Assembly (NCBI RefSeq): GCF_039542905.1
Contig: NZ_BAABIS010000001.1
Span: 2,790,001-2,854,000 of the forward strand
Direction: 5' to 3'
Length of the DNA stretch: 64,000 nt
From: Kitasatospora terrestris
GTDB lineage: Bacteria > Actinomycetota > Actinomycetes > Streptomycetales > Streptomycetaceae
Shown: positions 1 to 8,959 of the stretch, piece after piece
How positions within the stretch are numbered: position 1 is the first letter of the stretch
How the letters are laid out: each line of letters begins with the position of its first letter
The notes under the pieces: generated by a model
The model's input: only the letters and a program-made list of their open reading frames with translations
What the model was told of the DNA's origin: nothing
Database searches by the model: none
Position numbers and translations under genes: made by a program

Positions 1-2270
1 TCGGCGCCGAGCAGGCCCTGCCGGCGGGCCGCCTCCGCGCCGCGCCCCGGCGGGATCACGTACGCGTGCGAGGTGCCCAGCTCGCCGACGGTCTCCCAGA
101 GCAGGTCGACCAGGTCGGTGTGCGAGCCGACCCGCTCGACCAGCGGTCGGTAGCGCTCCAGGACGCCCGCCCAGTCGACGCCGCCGAGGTCCGCGCGCCA
201 GAAGTTGTCGCGCATCAACCGGCCGTTCTCGTCGAACATCTGCCGCCACTCGGCGGCCGGGTCGACGGTGACCCGGATCCGGTCCAGGTCCACGTCCAGG
301 TCCTCGTCCTCGCCGGCCTTCCGGTCGGCGGGCACCACCCGCAGGGCGCCCTCGTCGAGGACGGCGAGCCGCGCCCCGTCGCCGCTGACCGCGAATCCGT
401 CCAGCTCGCCGAGCAGCTGCTCGACCCGGCGCTTCTTCAGGTCGTAGCGCTCCAGCGCGGCCCTGGGCTCGTCGGCCTCCAGCGAGGACGCGATGTCGCC
501 GAGCTCGCCGACGAACGGGAGCCGGGTCCACAGCACGCCGTCCTTGGCCGCCCGCAGCGAGCCGAACCGGCCGCCCTCCACGGGGAAGGGGACGATCCGG
601 TCGGCGATCCCGTCCAGGTCCACCCGGGTCGCCGGGTGCGCGGAGGCCTCGTCCTTCTTCTCGTCCTTCGGCTCGTCCTCGTCCCCGCCGAGGCCGAGCC
701 CGGCCCGCTGCGGGCCGAACGGCGACGGGGTGTCGGCCGCCAGCGTGATCAGGTACGGCCGGGTGCCCGCCGGGAAGGACAGGTCGAAGACGTGCGCGTC
801 GTACACCGGGTCGAAGTTGCGCACCGAGAGGAACGCCAGGTGCTTCCCGTCCGCGGTGAAGGCCGGCGAGTAGTCGTGGAAGCGCTGCGGGGTCGCCTCG
901 CTGACGGTCCGTGAGGTCAGGTCGGCCAGCATGATCTGGCGCAGCGCCCACGGGCCGAGCACCGGCTGCGACCAGGCCAGCCACGCCGAGTCCGGGCTGA
1001 ACACCAGCCCGCTCACCTCGCCGTCACCGCTGCGGGCCAGCTCGTGCACCGCGCCGTCGCTCAGGGCGACCAGCAGCACCCGGCCGTCGTGCGCGGCGAC
1101 CGCCAGCAGCTTGCCGTCCGGGGAGACCTCCAGGGCCCGGACCCGGCCGAGCCGCCCGGCGGCCAGCCGCCGCCGCTCCGCCCCCAGCACGGCGGGCGCG
1201 TACTCGATCGCGTCGTCGCCCTCGGCGTCGGTCACCCACACCGCGCCCTGCCCGCCGTCCTCGCCGGGCACCACCCGCACCTGCCGGGCCCGCACCCCGG
1301 CCGTCTCGTCCAGCACCCGGGACGGGCCCTCCCGGTGGGTCAGCCAGTGCACGGTGCCGCGCACCACCACGGCGCTGGCCCGACCGGTCCGGTCCGGGGC
1401 CACCCAGTCGATCCGGCCGGCGGCCGACACCGGCCGGGGCTGGCGCAGCGTGCGGGGGCCGGCCGGGCTGAGCTCCAACCGGCGCGGTTCGGCGCCCCGC
1501 AGGTCGTCCAGCAGCCAGACGTCGCCGGCGCTGTACCAGACCACCCGGGTGCCGTCGGTGGACGCGCCGCGGGCGTAGAACCCACCGTCCGTGTGCCGGC
1601 GCAGGTCAGCGCCGTCGGGGAGGCTGGAGTACAGCTGCCCGACGCCCTCGTGGTCCGACAGGAACGCCACCCGCTCGCCCACCCACAGCGGCGACTCCAG
1701 GTGCCCGTCCAGGTCCGCGTGCAGCCGGGCGAACTCCGTCGCACCGATCCACAGCTTGCCCGCCTGCCCGCCGCGGTAGCGCTTCCACATCGCGGGCTCC
1801 CGGCCGAACGCCGACACCAGCAGCGTCCGCTCCCCGCCCGGCTCCTGCGCCAGCCCGCTCACCGGGCCGTACGGGAGCCGCTCGGCGGGGCCGCCGTCCA
1901 GCGGCACGGCGAACGCCCAGGTGCGGCGGATCGTCGCCTGCCCGCCGGTGGTCGTCGCCACCGGCCGGCCGTCCGCCGTCCAGCCGCGCACCGCCGTGAA
2001 CGGGCTGCCCCAGAACGTCAGGCGCCGGGACGGCCCGCCGTCCACCGGTGCGACGTGCACCTCCGGCGCGCCGTCCCGCATCGAGGTGAAGGCGATGTGC
2101 CGCCCGTCCGGCGAGAACCTCGGGTGCGCCACCGGCACCTGGTCCGCCGTCAGCCGCCAGGCCCGCCCGCCGGCCACCGGAGCCAGCCAGACGTCGTCCT
2201 CGGCAACGAAGGTGACCAGGTCACCGTGCACATGGGGATGGCGCAGGTAGCCGCGCTGAGAATCTGTCAC
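1..2270 (-). CDS. Tricorn protease homolog, N-terminal part (S41 family), runs off the window
   Basis: Cytosolic serine protease of the tricorn type, which in the family trims oligopeptides made by larger proteases. About 756 residues are visible. Residues 1 to about 620 are repeated WD40/TolB-like propeller blades (for example FSPDGRHIAF, WTADGRPVA, FSPDSAWLAW, FTADGKHLAF). A charged, Asp/Glu/Lys-rich linker follows, then the start of the C1 region with the ELGTSHAYV motif, whose Ser-His pair corresponds to the first two catalytic residues of tricorn. The nucleophilic Ser, the PDZ domain and the last catalytic Glu lie outside the window. The GTG start at 2270 was chosen because a TATGGT box lies 7 bases upstream, and the resulting N-terminus (VTDSQRGYLR) fits Streptomyces homologs as I recall them; an in-frame ATG at 2282 is the alternative. 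Confidence 0.9.
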   Translation of the reverse strand, partial: MTDSQRGYLRHPHVHGDLVTFVAEDDVWLAPVAGGRAWRLTADQVPVAHPRFSPDGRHIAFTSMRDGAPEVHVAPVDGGPSRRLTFWGSPFTAVRGWTADGRPVATTTGGQATIRRTWAFAVPLDGGPAERLPYGPVSGLAQEPGGERTLLVSAFGREPAMWKRYRGGQAGKLWIGATEFARLHADLDGHLESPLWVGERVAFLSDHEGVGQLYSSLPDGADLRRHTDGGFYARGASTDGTRVVWYSAGDVWLLDDLRGAEPRRLELSPAGPRTLRQPRPVSAAGRIDWVAPDRTGRASAVVVRGTVHWLTHREGPSRVLDETAGVRARQVRVVPGEDGGQGAVWVTDAEGDDAIEYAPAVLGAERRRLAAGRLGRVRALEVSPDGKLLAVAAHDGRVLLVALSDGAVHELARSGDGEVSGLVFSPDSAWLAWSQPVLGPWALRQIMLADLTSRTVSEATPQRFHDYSPAFTADGKHLAFLSVRNFDPVYDAHVFDLSFPAGTRPYLITLAADTPSPFGPQRAGLGLGGDEDEPKDEKKDEASAHPATRVDLDGIADRIVPFPVEGGRFGSLRAAKDGVLWTRLPFVGELGDIASSLEADEPRAALERYDLKKRRVEQLLGELDGFAVSGDGARLAVLDEGALRVVPADRKAGEDEDLDVDLDRIRVTVDPAAEWRQMFDENGRLMRDNFWRADLGGVDWAGVLERYRPLVERVGSHTDLVDLLWETVGELGTSHAYVIPPGRGAEAARRQGLLGA

Positions 2271-2277
2271 ACCGGCC

Positions 2278-2283
2278 ACCATA
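2278..2283 (-). promoter_or_regulatory. Candidate -10 box (TATGGT) of the tricorn gene, leaderless layout
   Basis: TATGGT on the minus strand lies 7 bases before the GTG at 2270, so transcription would begin at or next to the start codon. No Shine-Dalgarno sequence is visible. Confidence 0.45.
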
Positions 2284-2333
2284 AGCAGCCGGGGACGGCC
2301 CGGCCACGAATTCCGGCGTTCCGGACCGGCGCG

Positions 2334-3083
2334 CTACGCCCAGCGGCCGGTGCGGCCCAGCAGCAGGGCGCCCGCCGCGACACCCGCCGTGGACGTCCGC
2401 AGCACCGACGGCCCGAGCCGGTACGGCTGCGCGCCCGCCTCGGCGAAGGCCGCCAGCTCCTCCGGGGCGACCCCGCCCTCCGGGCCGACGACCAGCACGA
2501 TGTCCCCGCCGACCGGCAGCTCCGCCGCGGCCAGCGGCGTCGCGCCCTCCTCGTGCAGCACCGCGGCCAGCGCCGCCCGTCCCAGCAACGGGACGAGCTG
2601 ACGGGTCGTCATCGCCTCGCGCACCTCGGGGAAGCGCAGCCGCCGCGACTGCTTGCCCGCCTCGCGCGCGGTCGCCCGCCACTTGGCCAGCGCCTTGGCG
2701 CCCCGGTCGCCCTTCCACTGGGTGATGCACCGGGACGCCGACCACGGGATCACCACGTCCACGCCGACCTCGGTCATCGTCTCGACGGCCAGCTCGCCGC
2801 GGTCGCCCTTCGGCAGGGCCTGCACCACGACGATCCGCGGGCTCGGCTCCGGCTCCTCGCGGACCTCCGCGACGGTGACGTCCAGCGCGTCCTTGCCGTG
2901 CACGGCGGCGACCGTCCCGAACACGCCGAGCCCCAGCCCGTCCGCCAGCGTCACCGCCTCACCGGCCTCCAGCCGCTTCACCGCGACGGCGTGCCGCCCC
3001 TCCGCCCCGTCCAGCCGCACCGTCGCCCCCGGCGTGACCCCGGCCAGCAGGGCGGTCTCGACGACGAACACCGGCGCAGTCAT
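2334..3083 (-). CDS. rsmE: 16S rRNA (uracil-1498-N3)-methyltransferase RsmE
   Basis: SAM-dependent SPOUT methyltransferase that methylates N3 of U1498 in 16S rRNA of the small subunit. The 249-residue length is normal. The N-terminal third is the PUA-like RNA-binding domain, with RLDGAEGRHAVAVKRLEAGE near residues 23-42. The C-terminal knot shows VVGPEGG followed by LGPSVLRTSTA, the two glycine/leucine-rich SAM-binding motifs of the family. It lies 34 bases downstream of the dnaJ stop on the same strand, the usual actinomycete order hrcA-dnaJ-rsmE, so co-transcription is likely. Confidence 0.95.
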   Translation of the reverse strand: MTAPVFVVETALLAGVTPGATVRLDGAEGRHAVAVKRLEAGEAVTLADGLGLGVFGTVAAVHGKDALDVTVAEVREEPEPSPRIVVVQALPKGDRGELAVETMTEVGVDVVIPWSASRCITQWKGDRGAKALAKWRATAREAGKQSRRLRFPEVREAMTTRQLVPLLGRAALAAVLHEEGATPLAAAELPVGGDIVLVVGPEGGVAPEELAAFAEAGAQPYRLGPSVLRTSTAGVAAGALLLGRTGRWA

Positions 3084-3117
3084 GACGGAGAACCTTTCGA
3101 GCGAGAGCTGGTCTGCA

Positions 3118-4257
3118 TCACCTTCCGTTGAAGGCGTCCTTCAGGCGGGAGAACAGCCCCTGCTGGCCCGGCGCGAACTGGCCCGACGGACGCTCCTCCC
3201 CGCGCAGCATGGAGAGCCGCCGCAGCAGCTCCTCCTGCTCCGGGTCGAGCTTGGTCGGCGTCTGCACCTCGACGTGCACTATCAGGTCGCCCCGGCCGCC
3301 CCCGCGCAGGTGCGTGATGCCGCGACCGTGCAGCGGGATCGACTGGCCGCTCTGGGTGCCGGGCCGGATGTCGACCTCCTCCAGCCCGTCGAGGGTCTGC
3401 AGCGGCACCTGGGTGCCGAGCGCGGCGGCGGTCATCGGGATGGTCACCGTGCAGTGCAGGTCGTCCCCTCGCCGCTGGAACACCTGGTGGGCGGTCTCGG
3501 CGATCTCGACGTAGAGGTCACCGGCGGGACCGCCGCCGGGACCGACCTCGCCCTCGCCGGCCAGCTGGATCCGGGTGCCGTTGTCGACACCGGCGGGGAT
3601 CTTCACGGTCAGCGTGCGGCGGGCCCGGACGCGGCCGTCGCCGGCGCACTCGGGGCACGGGGTGGGCACCACGGTGCCGAAGCCCTGGCACTGCGGGCAG
3701 GGGCGGGAGGTCATGACCTGGCCCAGGAAGGACCGGGTGACCTGGGAGACCTCGCCCTTGCCGCGGCACATGTCACAGGTCTGCGCGGAGGTGCCGGGGG
3801 CGGCGCCCTCGCCGTTGCAGGTGGTGCAGGTGACGGCGGTGTCGACCTGGAGTTCCTTGGTGGTGCCGAAGGCGGCCTCCTCCAGGGTGATCTCCAGGCG
3901 GATCATGGCGTCCTGGCCGCGGCGCGTCCGGGAGCGCGGACCGCGCTGGCCGGAGGCGGCGCCGAAGAAGGCGTCCATGATGTCGGAGAAGCCGAAGCCC
4001 GCCGCGCCCGCGCCGAATCCGCCCGCGCCGCCGCCGTTGGGCGACAGCGGGTCGCCGCCGAGGTCGTAGACCTGGCGCTTCTGCGGATCGGAGAGCACCT
4101 CGTAGGCGGCGTTGATCTCCTTGAACCGCTCCTGCGTCTTCGGGTCGGGGTTGACGTCCGGGTGCAGTTCGCGTGCGAGGCGTCGGAACGCCTTCTTGAT
4201 CTCGTCCTGCCCCGCGTCGCGTCGGACGCCGAGTACCGCGTAGTAGTCCGTGGCCAC
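3118..4257 (-). CDS. dnaJ: Molecular chaperone DnaJ (Hsp40), HrcA-linked copy
   Basis: Co-chaperone that stimulates DnaK ATPase and delivers unfolded proteins. The 379-residue product has a J-domain (residues 1-70) with HPD at 32-34, then a Gly/Phe-rich linker. Four zinc-binding CxxCxGxG repeats (CTTCNGEG, CDMCRGKG, CPQCQGFG, CPECAGDG) lie at about 143-215, followed by the C-terminal substrate-binding region. The start is GTG at 4257, with GGAG six bases upstream; the adjacent TTG at 4260 is less likely. It lies 71 bases downstream of hrcA, so it probably shares the CIRCE-controlled transcript. Actinomycetes usually have a second dnaJ in the dnaK operon, and this type is often called dnaJ2. 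Confidence 0.95.
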   Translation of the reverse strand: MATDYYAVLGVRRDAGQDEIKKAFRRLARELHPDVNPDPKTQERFKEINAAYEVLSDPQKRQVYDLGGDPLSPNGGGAGGFGAGAAGFGFSDIMDAFFGAASGQRGPRSRTRRGQDAMIRLEITLEEAAFGTTKELQVDTAVTCTTCNGEGAAPGTSAQTCDMCRGKGEVSQVTRSFLGQVMTSRPCPQCQGFGTVVPTPCPECAGDGRVRARRTLTVKIPAGVDNGTRIQLAGEGEVGPGGGPAGDLYVEIAETAHQVFQRRGDDLHCTVTIPMTAAALGTQVPLQTLDGLEEVDIRPGTQSGQSIPLHGRGITHLRGGGRGDLIVHVEVQTPTKLDPEQEELLRRLSMLRGEERPSGQFAPGQQGLFSRLKDAFNGR

Positions 4258-4328
4258 CAAATGCTCCGGTTTGTTCCGCCTCTAGAAGTGCTTGCGATCG
4301 ACTGCGCCGGCTCCGACCGGCATCCCTG

Positions 4329-5402
4329 CTACGACTCGGCCAGGATCTGGCCCACGTACCGTGCCACCGCTCGCACCGCCCCCATTGTGCCCGGGTAATC
4401 CATCCGGGTCGGACCGATCACCCCGAGCTTTGCCACGCTCTGGTCGCCCGAACCGTAACCGACCGAGACCATCGAGGTGGAATTGAGCCCCTCGTACGCG
4501 ATCTCGTGGCCGATCCGGACCGTCATCCCGGACTCCGCCGTCTCGCCCAGGAGGCGGAGCAGGACGACCTGCTCCTCCAGCGCCTCCAGCACGGGCTGGA
4601 CGGTGAGCGGGAAGTCGTGGCCGAAGCGGGTCAGGTTGGCGGTGCCCGCCAGCATGATCCGCTCCTCGTTCTGCTCGGCGAGGGTCTCGAAGAGGGTGGC
4701 GAGCACGACGCTGACGATCGGCCGTTCGACCTGCTCGAAGCCGGACGGCAGATCCTCCAGGACCACCGGGACCTCGGGCAGCGGACAGCCGCCGGCCATG
4801 CCGTTGAGCTTGGCGCGCAGGTCGCCGAGCAGGGTCTCGCCCACCGTGCCGGGGCAGTCGACCAGTCGCTGCTCGACCCGGCCGGTGTTGGTGATCAGCA
4901 CCAGCATCAGCTTGGTCGGGGTGATGGCGACCAGCTCGATGTGCCGCACGGTGGAGCGGGTCAGCGAGGGGTACTGGACGACGGCGACCTGCCGGGTCAG
5001 CTGGGCGAGCAGCCGCACCGTGCGGGCGACCACGTCGTCCAGGTCGACGGCGCTCTCCAGGAAGTGCCGGATGGCGCGCCGCTCGGGCGCGGACATCGGC
5101 TTGACTTCGGCGAGCCGGTCGACGAACAGCCGGTACCCCTTGTCGGTGGGGATCCGGCCCGCACTGGTGTGCGGCTGCTGGATGTACCCCTCCTCCTCCA
5201 GCGCGGCCATGTCGTTGCGCACGGTGGCCGGGGAGACGCCCAGGTTGTGCCGCTCGACCAGGGCCTTGGAGCCGACCGGCTCCTCGGTGCCCACGTAGTC
5301 CTGGACGATCGCGCGCAGCACCGCGAGCCGCCGCTCGTCGAGCGGGCGGACGGACGGGCGGGCGTCGAACCGCCTGGCCTCGGGCTTGCCGTCCTCGGGC
5401 AT
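4329..5402 (-). CDS. hrcA: Heat-inducible transcription repressor HrcA
   Basis: Repressor that binds CIRCE elements and is stabilised by GroEL, shutting off chaperone genes in the absence of heat stress. The 357-residue product starts with an Arg/Pro-rich extension. A winged-helix domain follows ([18 protein letters not shown], then [20 protein letters not shown]), and after it the GAF-like dimerisation region. The C-terminal [18 protein letters not shown] stretch is typical of the family. The ATG at 5402 was chosen because the upstream open frame reads back through the operator. Autoregulation is inferred from the CIRCE element 48 bases upstream of the start. Confidence 0.95.
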   Translation of the reverse strand: MPEDGKPEARRFDARPSVRPLDERRLAVLRAIVQDYVGTEEPVGSKALVERHNLGVSPATVRNDMAALEEEGYIQQPHTSAGRIPTDKGYRLFVDRLAEVKPMSAPERRAIRHFLESAVDLDDVVARTVRLLAQLTRQVAVVQYPSLTRSTVRHIELVAITPTKLMLVLITNTGRVEQRLVDCPGTVGETLLGDLRAKLNGMAGGCPLPEVPVVLEDLPSGFEQVERPIVSVVLATLFETLAEQNEERIMLAGTANLTRFGHDFPLTVQPVLEALEEQVVLLRLLGETAESGMTVRIGHEIAYEGLNSTSMVSVGYGSGDQSVAKLGVIGPTRMDYPGTMGAVRAVARYVGQILAES

Positions 5403-5449
5403 GGCACGCACCTCCGTCTTCGTCCGTTGACCTGGTAGCCGTCCCCCGT

Positions 5450-5476
5450 CTGGCACTCCGGAAGGCAGAGTGCCAG
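5450..5476 (-). promoter_or_regulatory. CIRCE operator upstream of hrcA
   Basis: Perfect 9-bp inverted repeat CTGGCACTC-N9-GAGTGCCAG. It matches the HrcA-binding consensus TTAGCACTC-N9-GAGTGCTAA except for the outer bases, which have changed in a compensated way. It sits 48 bases before the hrcA ATG, so hrcA, dnaJ and probably rsmE are expected to be under HrcA control. Confidence 0.92.
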
Positions 5477-5588
5477 GACCGTACCTGCCAGTGTAAGGCC
5501 CGGGTCCGACGGCAGGAACGGCCCGGCCACGTGATCCTCGTCCGAGTGGCAGCATCGAACTCAGAAGGCACCTGAGGAGGAAGCGGCG

Positions 5589-6506
5589 ATGTCGACGTCA
5601 CAGCACTCCCGGTTCGCGCCCGACCGCGGTCTGACCGGGCGGATGGTCACCACGATGTTCCTGATCGGCCTGGTGTACGTGGGCTTCACCGGGCTGCTGA
5701 TCGTGCTGCTGCGCGGCGCGTGGCCGCTGATCGTCCTGATCTCGGGCGGCCTGTTCGTCGCCCAGTTCTGGTTCAGCGACAAGATCACCGAACGGGCGAT
5801 GGGCGCCCACGAGGTGACGCCCGAGCAGTACCCGCAGCTGCACGGCGCCGTCGACCGGCTCTGCGCCCTCGCCGACATGCCCAAACCCCGGGTGGCGGTC
5901 GCCGACAACGACATGCCGAACGCCTTCGCCACCGGCCGCAAACCCGAGAAGTCGGTGGTCTGCGTCACCACCGGCCTGCTGCGCCGGCTCGGACCGGAGG
6001 AGCTGGAGGGCGTCCTCGCCCACGAGCTCTCGCACGTCGCCCACCGGGACGTCGCGGTGATGACGGTGGCCGGATTCCTGGGCGTGCTGGCCGGAGCGAT
6101 CACCCGGATGGCCCTGTACGGCGGATTCGTCGGCTCCAACCGGAACAGCAACGACTCCAACGCCGCGATCGCGGCACTGATCGTCCCGCTGGTGGCCATG
6201 GTGGTGTACGCGATCAGCTTCCTGCTCACCCGGCTGCTCTCCCGCTACCGGGAACTCGCCGCCGACCGGGCCGCCGCCCAGCTGACCGGCCGGCCCAGCG
6301 CACTGGCCTCCGCCCTGACCAAGGTCAGCGGGCAGATCGCCGCCATCCCCACCAGGGACCTGCGCCAGGCCCAGCCGTACAACGCCTTCTACTTCGCCCC
6401 CGCGCTGAGCGCCCGCGAGGCCGCCGGCCGGCTGTTCTCCACCCACCCGACGCTGGAGCGGCGGTTGGAGCAGCTGGAGAAGATCTCGACCGAACTCGGC
6501 CGCTGA
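5589..6506 (+). CDS. htpX: Zinc metalloprotease HtpX (M48B family)
   Basis: Membrane-embedded protease that degrades damaged membrane proteins. The 305-residue product has two N-terminal membrane segments (about residues 20-62). The zinc motif H145-E-L-S-H149 follows, and then another hydrophobic pair (about 157-175 and 193-215). The third zinc ligand region is [15 protein letters not shown]. An AGGAGG Shine-Dalgarno lies 8 bases before the ATG. It is followed 73 bases later on the same strand by pspAB, suggesting a shared envelope-stress role. Confidence 0.93.
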   Translation: MSTSQHSRFAPDRGLTGRMVTTMFLIGLVYVGFTGLLIVLLRGAWPLIVLISGGLFVAQFWFSDKITERAMGAHEVTPEQYPQLHGAVDRLCALADMPKPRVAVADNDMPNAFATGRKPEKSVVCVTTGLLRRLGPEELEGVLAHELSHVAHRDVAVMTVAGFLGVLAGAITRMALYGGFVGSNRNSNDSNAAIAALIVPLVAMVVYAISFLLTRLLSRYRELAADRAAAQLTGRPSALASALTKVSGQIAAIPTRDLRQAQPYNAFYFAPALSAREAAGRLFSTHPTLERRLEQLEKISTELGR

Positions 6507-6579
6507 ACCCGACCGCCGCCGAGCCCCGGTCCGCGAGGACCGGTCCTCGCGGACCCGAGAGGACCTGAGAGGACCTGAG

Positions 6580-7170
6580 ATGGGATTCCTGGACGCCCTG
6601 TTCGGCCGCTCCAAGCCGGTCAAGCCCGACCTGGACCAGCTGTTCGCCGTCCCCTCCGCCGCGCTCACCCTGGAGGCCGCGTCCGGCTTCCGGCCGACCG
6701 GTCTCGGGTCGGTGTGCTTCGCCGCCGTCGAGGGCGGGGCGTTCGCCGACGTCCAGGCGCAGGTCCGCGAGCTCCTGGACGCCGACACCGCGCGCGGCGG
6801 CGTCCCGGTCGAGGTCTCCCAGGACTCCTACGGCTACACCTGGCTGCTCGCCCGCCACACCCCCGAGGAGATCGCCGACCTGGTCAACGACCTGCACGCG
6901 GTCAACAGCGAGCTCGAGGCGAACGGCTTCGGCCCGCAACTGCTCTGCTCGATCGTCGCCTTCCGCAACCCCGCGGGGCAGTCCCTCGGCCTGGTCTACC
7001 TCTACAAGCGCGGCACCTTCTACCCGTTCGCCCCGGTGCCGGGCGGCGGCGAGAAGCGCAACAGCCCGGTCGAGCTCCAGGCCAAGGGCCTGCTCACCAA
7101 CGACCTCCGGGTCGAACAGGACCTCTCCCGCTGGTTCCCCGTCTGGGGCGCCCCGGGCCTGACGGACTGA
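6580..7170 (+). CDS. pspAB: PspA-associated protein PspAB
   Basis: Soluble 196-residue protein resembling the PspAB family described in actinobacterial and archaeal PspA (phage-shock/ESCRT-III-like) systems; its biochemical role is unknown. Diagnostic stretches are the N-terminal GFLDALFGRSKPVKPDLDQL, the PSAALTL segment, DSYGYTWLL near the middle, and the C-terminal LYKRGTFYPFAP and DLSRWFPVWG. No membrane segment or catalytic motif was seen. It sits directly behind htpX and is probably co-transcribed with it. PspA itself is not in this window. Confidence 0.85.
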   Translation: MGFLDALFGRSKPVKPDLDQLFAVPSAALTLEAASGFRPTGLGSVCFAAVEGGAFADVQAQVRELLDADTARGGVPVEVSQDSYGYTWLLARHTPEEIADLVNDLHAVNSELEANGFGPQLLCSIVAFRNPAGQSLGLVYLYKRGTFYPFAPVPGGGEKRNSPVELQAKGLLTNDLRVEQDLSRWFPVWGAPGLTD

Positions 7171-7185
7171 CTCCCCACCCCGGGC

Positions 7186-7212
7186 CGGGCCGGTGCGCGG
7201 TCGACCGGCCCG
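7186..7212 (+). terminator. Weak hairpin between pspAB and the DUF2785 gene
   Basis: A 9-bp perfect stem (CGGGCCGGT / ACCGGCCCG) with a 9-base loop lies 15 bases after the pspAB stop. It has no T-tract and ends just before the next gene's -10 box. Confidence 0.4.
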
Positions 7213-7215
7213 CAC

Positions 7216-7221
7216 TAGAGT
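7216..7221 (+). promoter_or_regulatory. Candidate -10 box (TAGAGT) of the DUF2785 gene
   Basis: TAGAGT is followed by 6 bases and the GTG at 7228, with no Shine-Dalgarno, which fits a leaderless transcript. Confidence 0.5.
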
Positions 7222-7227
7222 CCGCCC

Positions 7228-7998
7228 GTGACCGATTGGGACCTTCTGGAAGCCGCCGCCCCCTCCGCCGAGTCCGTCGCGGTGGTGAGCGCCGCCCTGC
7301 GCTCGCCCGACCCGGTGGAGCGCGACGAGCGGGCCTACCCCCTGCTGGCGCGCTGGGTGCCCGAGTTGGCGCCCGAGGCGCGCCTGGCCCTCGGGGACGA
7401 GCTGGCCGGGCGCTTCGACGATCCGGAGGTCCAGGCCCGGACGTTCGCACCCCTGGTCCTGGCGAAGCTCGTCCGGGCCGGTGCGTACCGGCCGCAGTGG
7501 CTGGCGGCGTTCGGCCGCTGGTACCCCGCCGAGACCGACCTGCGCGGGTGGGACCCGGCGCTGGGGTGGCTGCACGCGGTCGCGCACGGCGCCGACCTGC
7601 TGCGCGCCTTCGGCGAGCACCCCGAGGTCGACCCGGCCGAGCCGCTCGCCCTCGGCGCCGCTCGGCTGCTCGCGCCGACCGACCAGGTGTGGGACGCGAT
7701 GGAGGACGACCGGCTCGGTTTCGCGCTGGCCCTCACCCTGACCCGCGGGGAACTGACCGAGGGCCGGGCGGTGGCCTGGCTGGACCGGATCGCGGAGGTC
7801 TTCGCCACCGGCGAGCCGGGCCCGATGCCGCCGTTCGCTTCCAACACGCTGCGCACCCTGCGCGTGCTCTACCTGCTCGCCGACCGCGGGGTCCGCCCGG
7901 ACTGGGTCGGCGGCGAGGTACGGGCGCTCCCCCACCGCGAGGCGGTCAAGCAGCGGATCGCCGAGGTGCTGGCGGTCGCCGCGCCCTACCCTGGGTGA
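7228..7998 (+). CDS. DUF2785 domain-containing protein
   Basis: Predicted cytosolic, all-helical protein of 256 residues that I recognise as the DUF2785 type, whose function is unknown. Internal motifs include AYPLLARWVPELAPEARLAL, DPALGWLHAVAHGADLLRAF and NTLRTLRVLYLL; the repeated amphipathic helices suggest a HEAT-like scaffold. The Trp-Leu-His-Ala-Val-Ala-His-Gly segment (about 113-120) is the most conserved-looking part and carries two His residues, but no defined catalytic site can be claimed. The GTG start is fixed by the -10 box 6 bases upstream. Confidence 0.75.
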   Translation: MTDWDLLEAAAPSAESVAVVSAALRSPDPVERDERAYPLLARWVPELAPEARLALGDELAGRFDDPEVQARTFAPLVLAKLVRAGAYRPQWLAAFGRWYPAETDLRGWDPALGWLHAVAHGADLLRAFGEHPEVDPAEPLALGAARLLAPTDQVWDAMEDDRLGFALALTLTRGELTEGRAVAWLDRIAEVFATGEPGPMPPFASNTLRTLRVLYLLADRGVRPDWVGGEVRALPHREAVKQRIAEVLAVAAPYPG

Positions 7999-8067
7999 GG
8001 GCGGGCGCGGGGTGCGCCAGGTGTGCGGGGTGTGCGGGTCTCCCGGGTGACGGCCGGTCAGCGGCCG

Positions 8068-8073
8068 TAGACT
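8068..8073 (+). promoter_or_regulatory. Candidate -10 box (TAGACT) of the DUF3097 gene
   Basis: TAGACT lies 7 bases before the ATG at 8081, with no ribosome-binding site between them. Confidence 0.5.
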
Positions 8074-8080
8074 CCGTCAG

Positions 8081-8911
8081 ATGCGCAGCAGGAGTTACGG
8101 GCCGGATCTGACCCCGCCGTGGAAGAAGCAGCAGCCCGCGCCCGAGGTGGCGGCCGAACGCGACCTGGTCGTGGAGGAGGCGGCCACCGGGTTCTGCGGG
8201 GCGGTGGTGCGCTGCGAGCGGACCGCCGAGGGCTGGACGGTGACCCTGGAGGACCGCTTCGGCAAGCACCGGGTCTTCCCCATGACGGACCGCGGCTTCC
8301 TGCTGGAGGGCCGGGTGGTGACCTTGGTGCGGCCGACCGCTCCGGCGCCGGCCCGCGGGCCGGGCCTGACCGCCTCCGGTTCGGTCGCCGTCCCGGGGGC
8401 CCGGGCGCGGGTCGCCCGGGAGTCGCGGATCTACGTGGAGGGCCGGCACGACGCCGAGCTGGTCGAGCGGGTCTGGGGCGACGACCTGCGGATCGAGGGC
8501 GTGGTGGTCGAGTACCTGGAGGGCATCGACGACCTGCCCGCGATCGTCGCCGAGTTCGCCCCCGGCCCGGGCCGACGGCTCGGCGTGCTGGTCGACCACC
8601 TGCTGCCCGGCACCAAGGAGCACCGGATCGCCGCCCGGGTGACCGGCGACCACGTGCTGGTCGTCGGCCACCCGTACATCGACGTCTGGCAGGCCGTGAA
8701 GCCGTCCAGCGTGGGCATCCCCGGCTGGCCGGACGTGCCCTTCGAGGAGGACTGGAAGCAGGGCATCTGCCGCCGCCTCGGCTGGCCGGTGGACACCCCG
8801 GCCGCCTGGAAGCGCATCCTCGCCTCGGTGAACTCCTACAAGGACCTCGAACCGGCCCTGCTGGGCCGCGTCGAGGAGCTGATCGACTTCACCACCGAAC
8901 CGGGCCGGTGA
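8081..8911 (+). CDS. DUF3097 family protein with a TOPRIM-like core
   Basis: Cytosolic 276-residue protein of the actinobacterial DUF3097 type, without an assigned function. Residues 1-85 look like a small beta-barrel (GAVVRCERTAEGWTVTLEDR). From about residue 116 the pattern IYVEG-x-x-D (Glu120, Asp124), then 45-50 residues later GVLVDHLLPGTKEHRI (Asp172), follows the layout of TOPRIM domains such as RNase M5 (VEGxxD, then a DxD-PGE strand). The second Asp of DxD is replaced by Leu174, so metal-dependent catalysis is uncertain. Tail motifs are VGHPYIDVWQAVKP and FEEDWKQGICRRLG. It ends convergently with hemW. Confidence 0.75.
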   Translation: MRSRSYGPDLTPPWKKQQPAPEVAAERDLVVEEAATGFCGAVVRCERTAEGWTVTLEDRFGKHRVFPMTDRGFLLEGRVVTLVRPTAPAPARGPGLTASGSVAVPGARARVARESRIYVEGRHDAELVERVWGDDLRIEGVVVEYLEGIDDLPAIVAEFAPGPGRRLGVLVDHLLPGTKEHRIAARVTGDHVLVVGHPYIDVWQAVKPSSVGIPGWPDVPFEEDWKQGICRRLGWPVDTPAAWKRILASVNSYKDLEPALLGRVEELIDFTTEPGR

Positions 8912-8934
8912 CCACCGGGCCGGGCGTTCGACCG

Positions 8935-8951
8935 CGCACCCGCGGGGTGCG
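8935..8951. terminator. Short hairpin between convergent DUF3097 gene and hemW
   Basis: A 7-bp stem CGCACCC / GGGTGCG with a 3-base loop, 23 bases after the plus-strand stop and 8 bases beyond the hemW stop. It could serve both directions; there is no T-tract. Confidence 0.4.
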
Positions 8952-8959
8952 GGGGCCGG

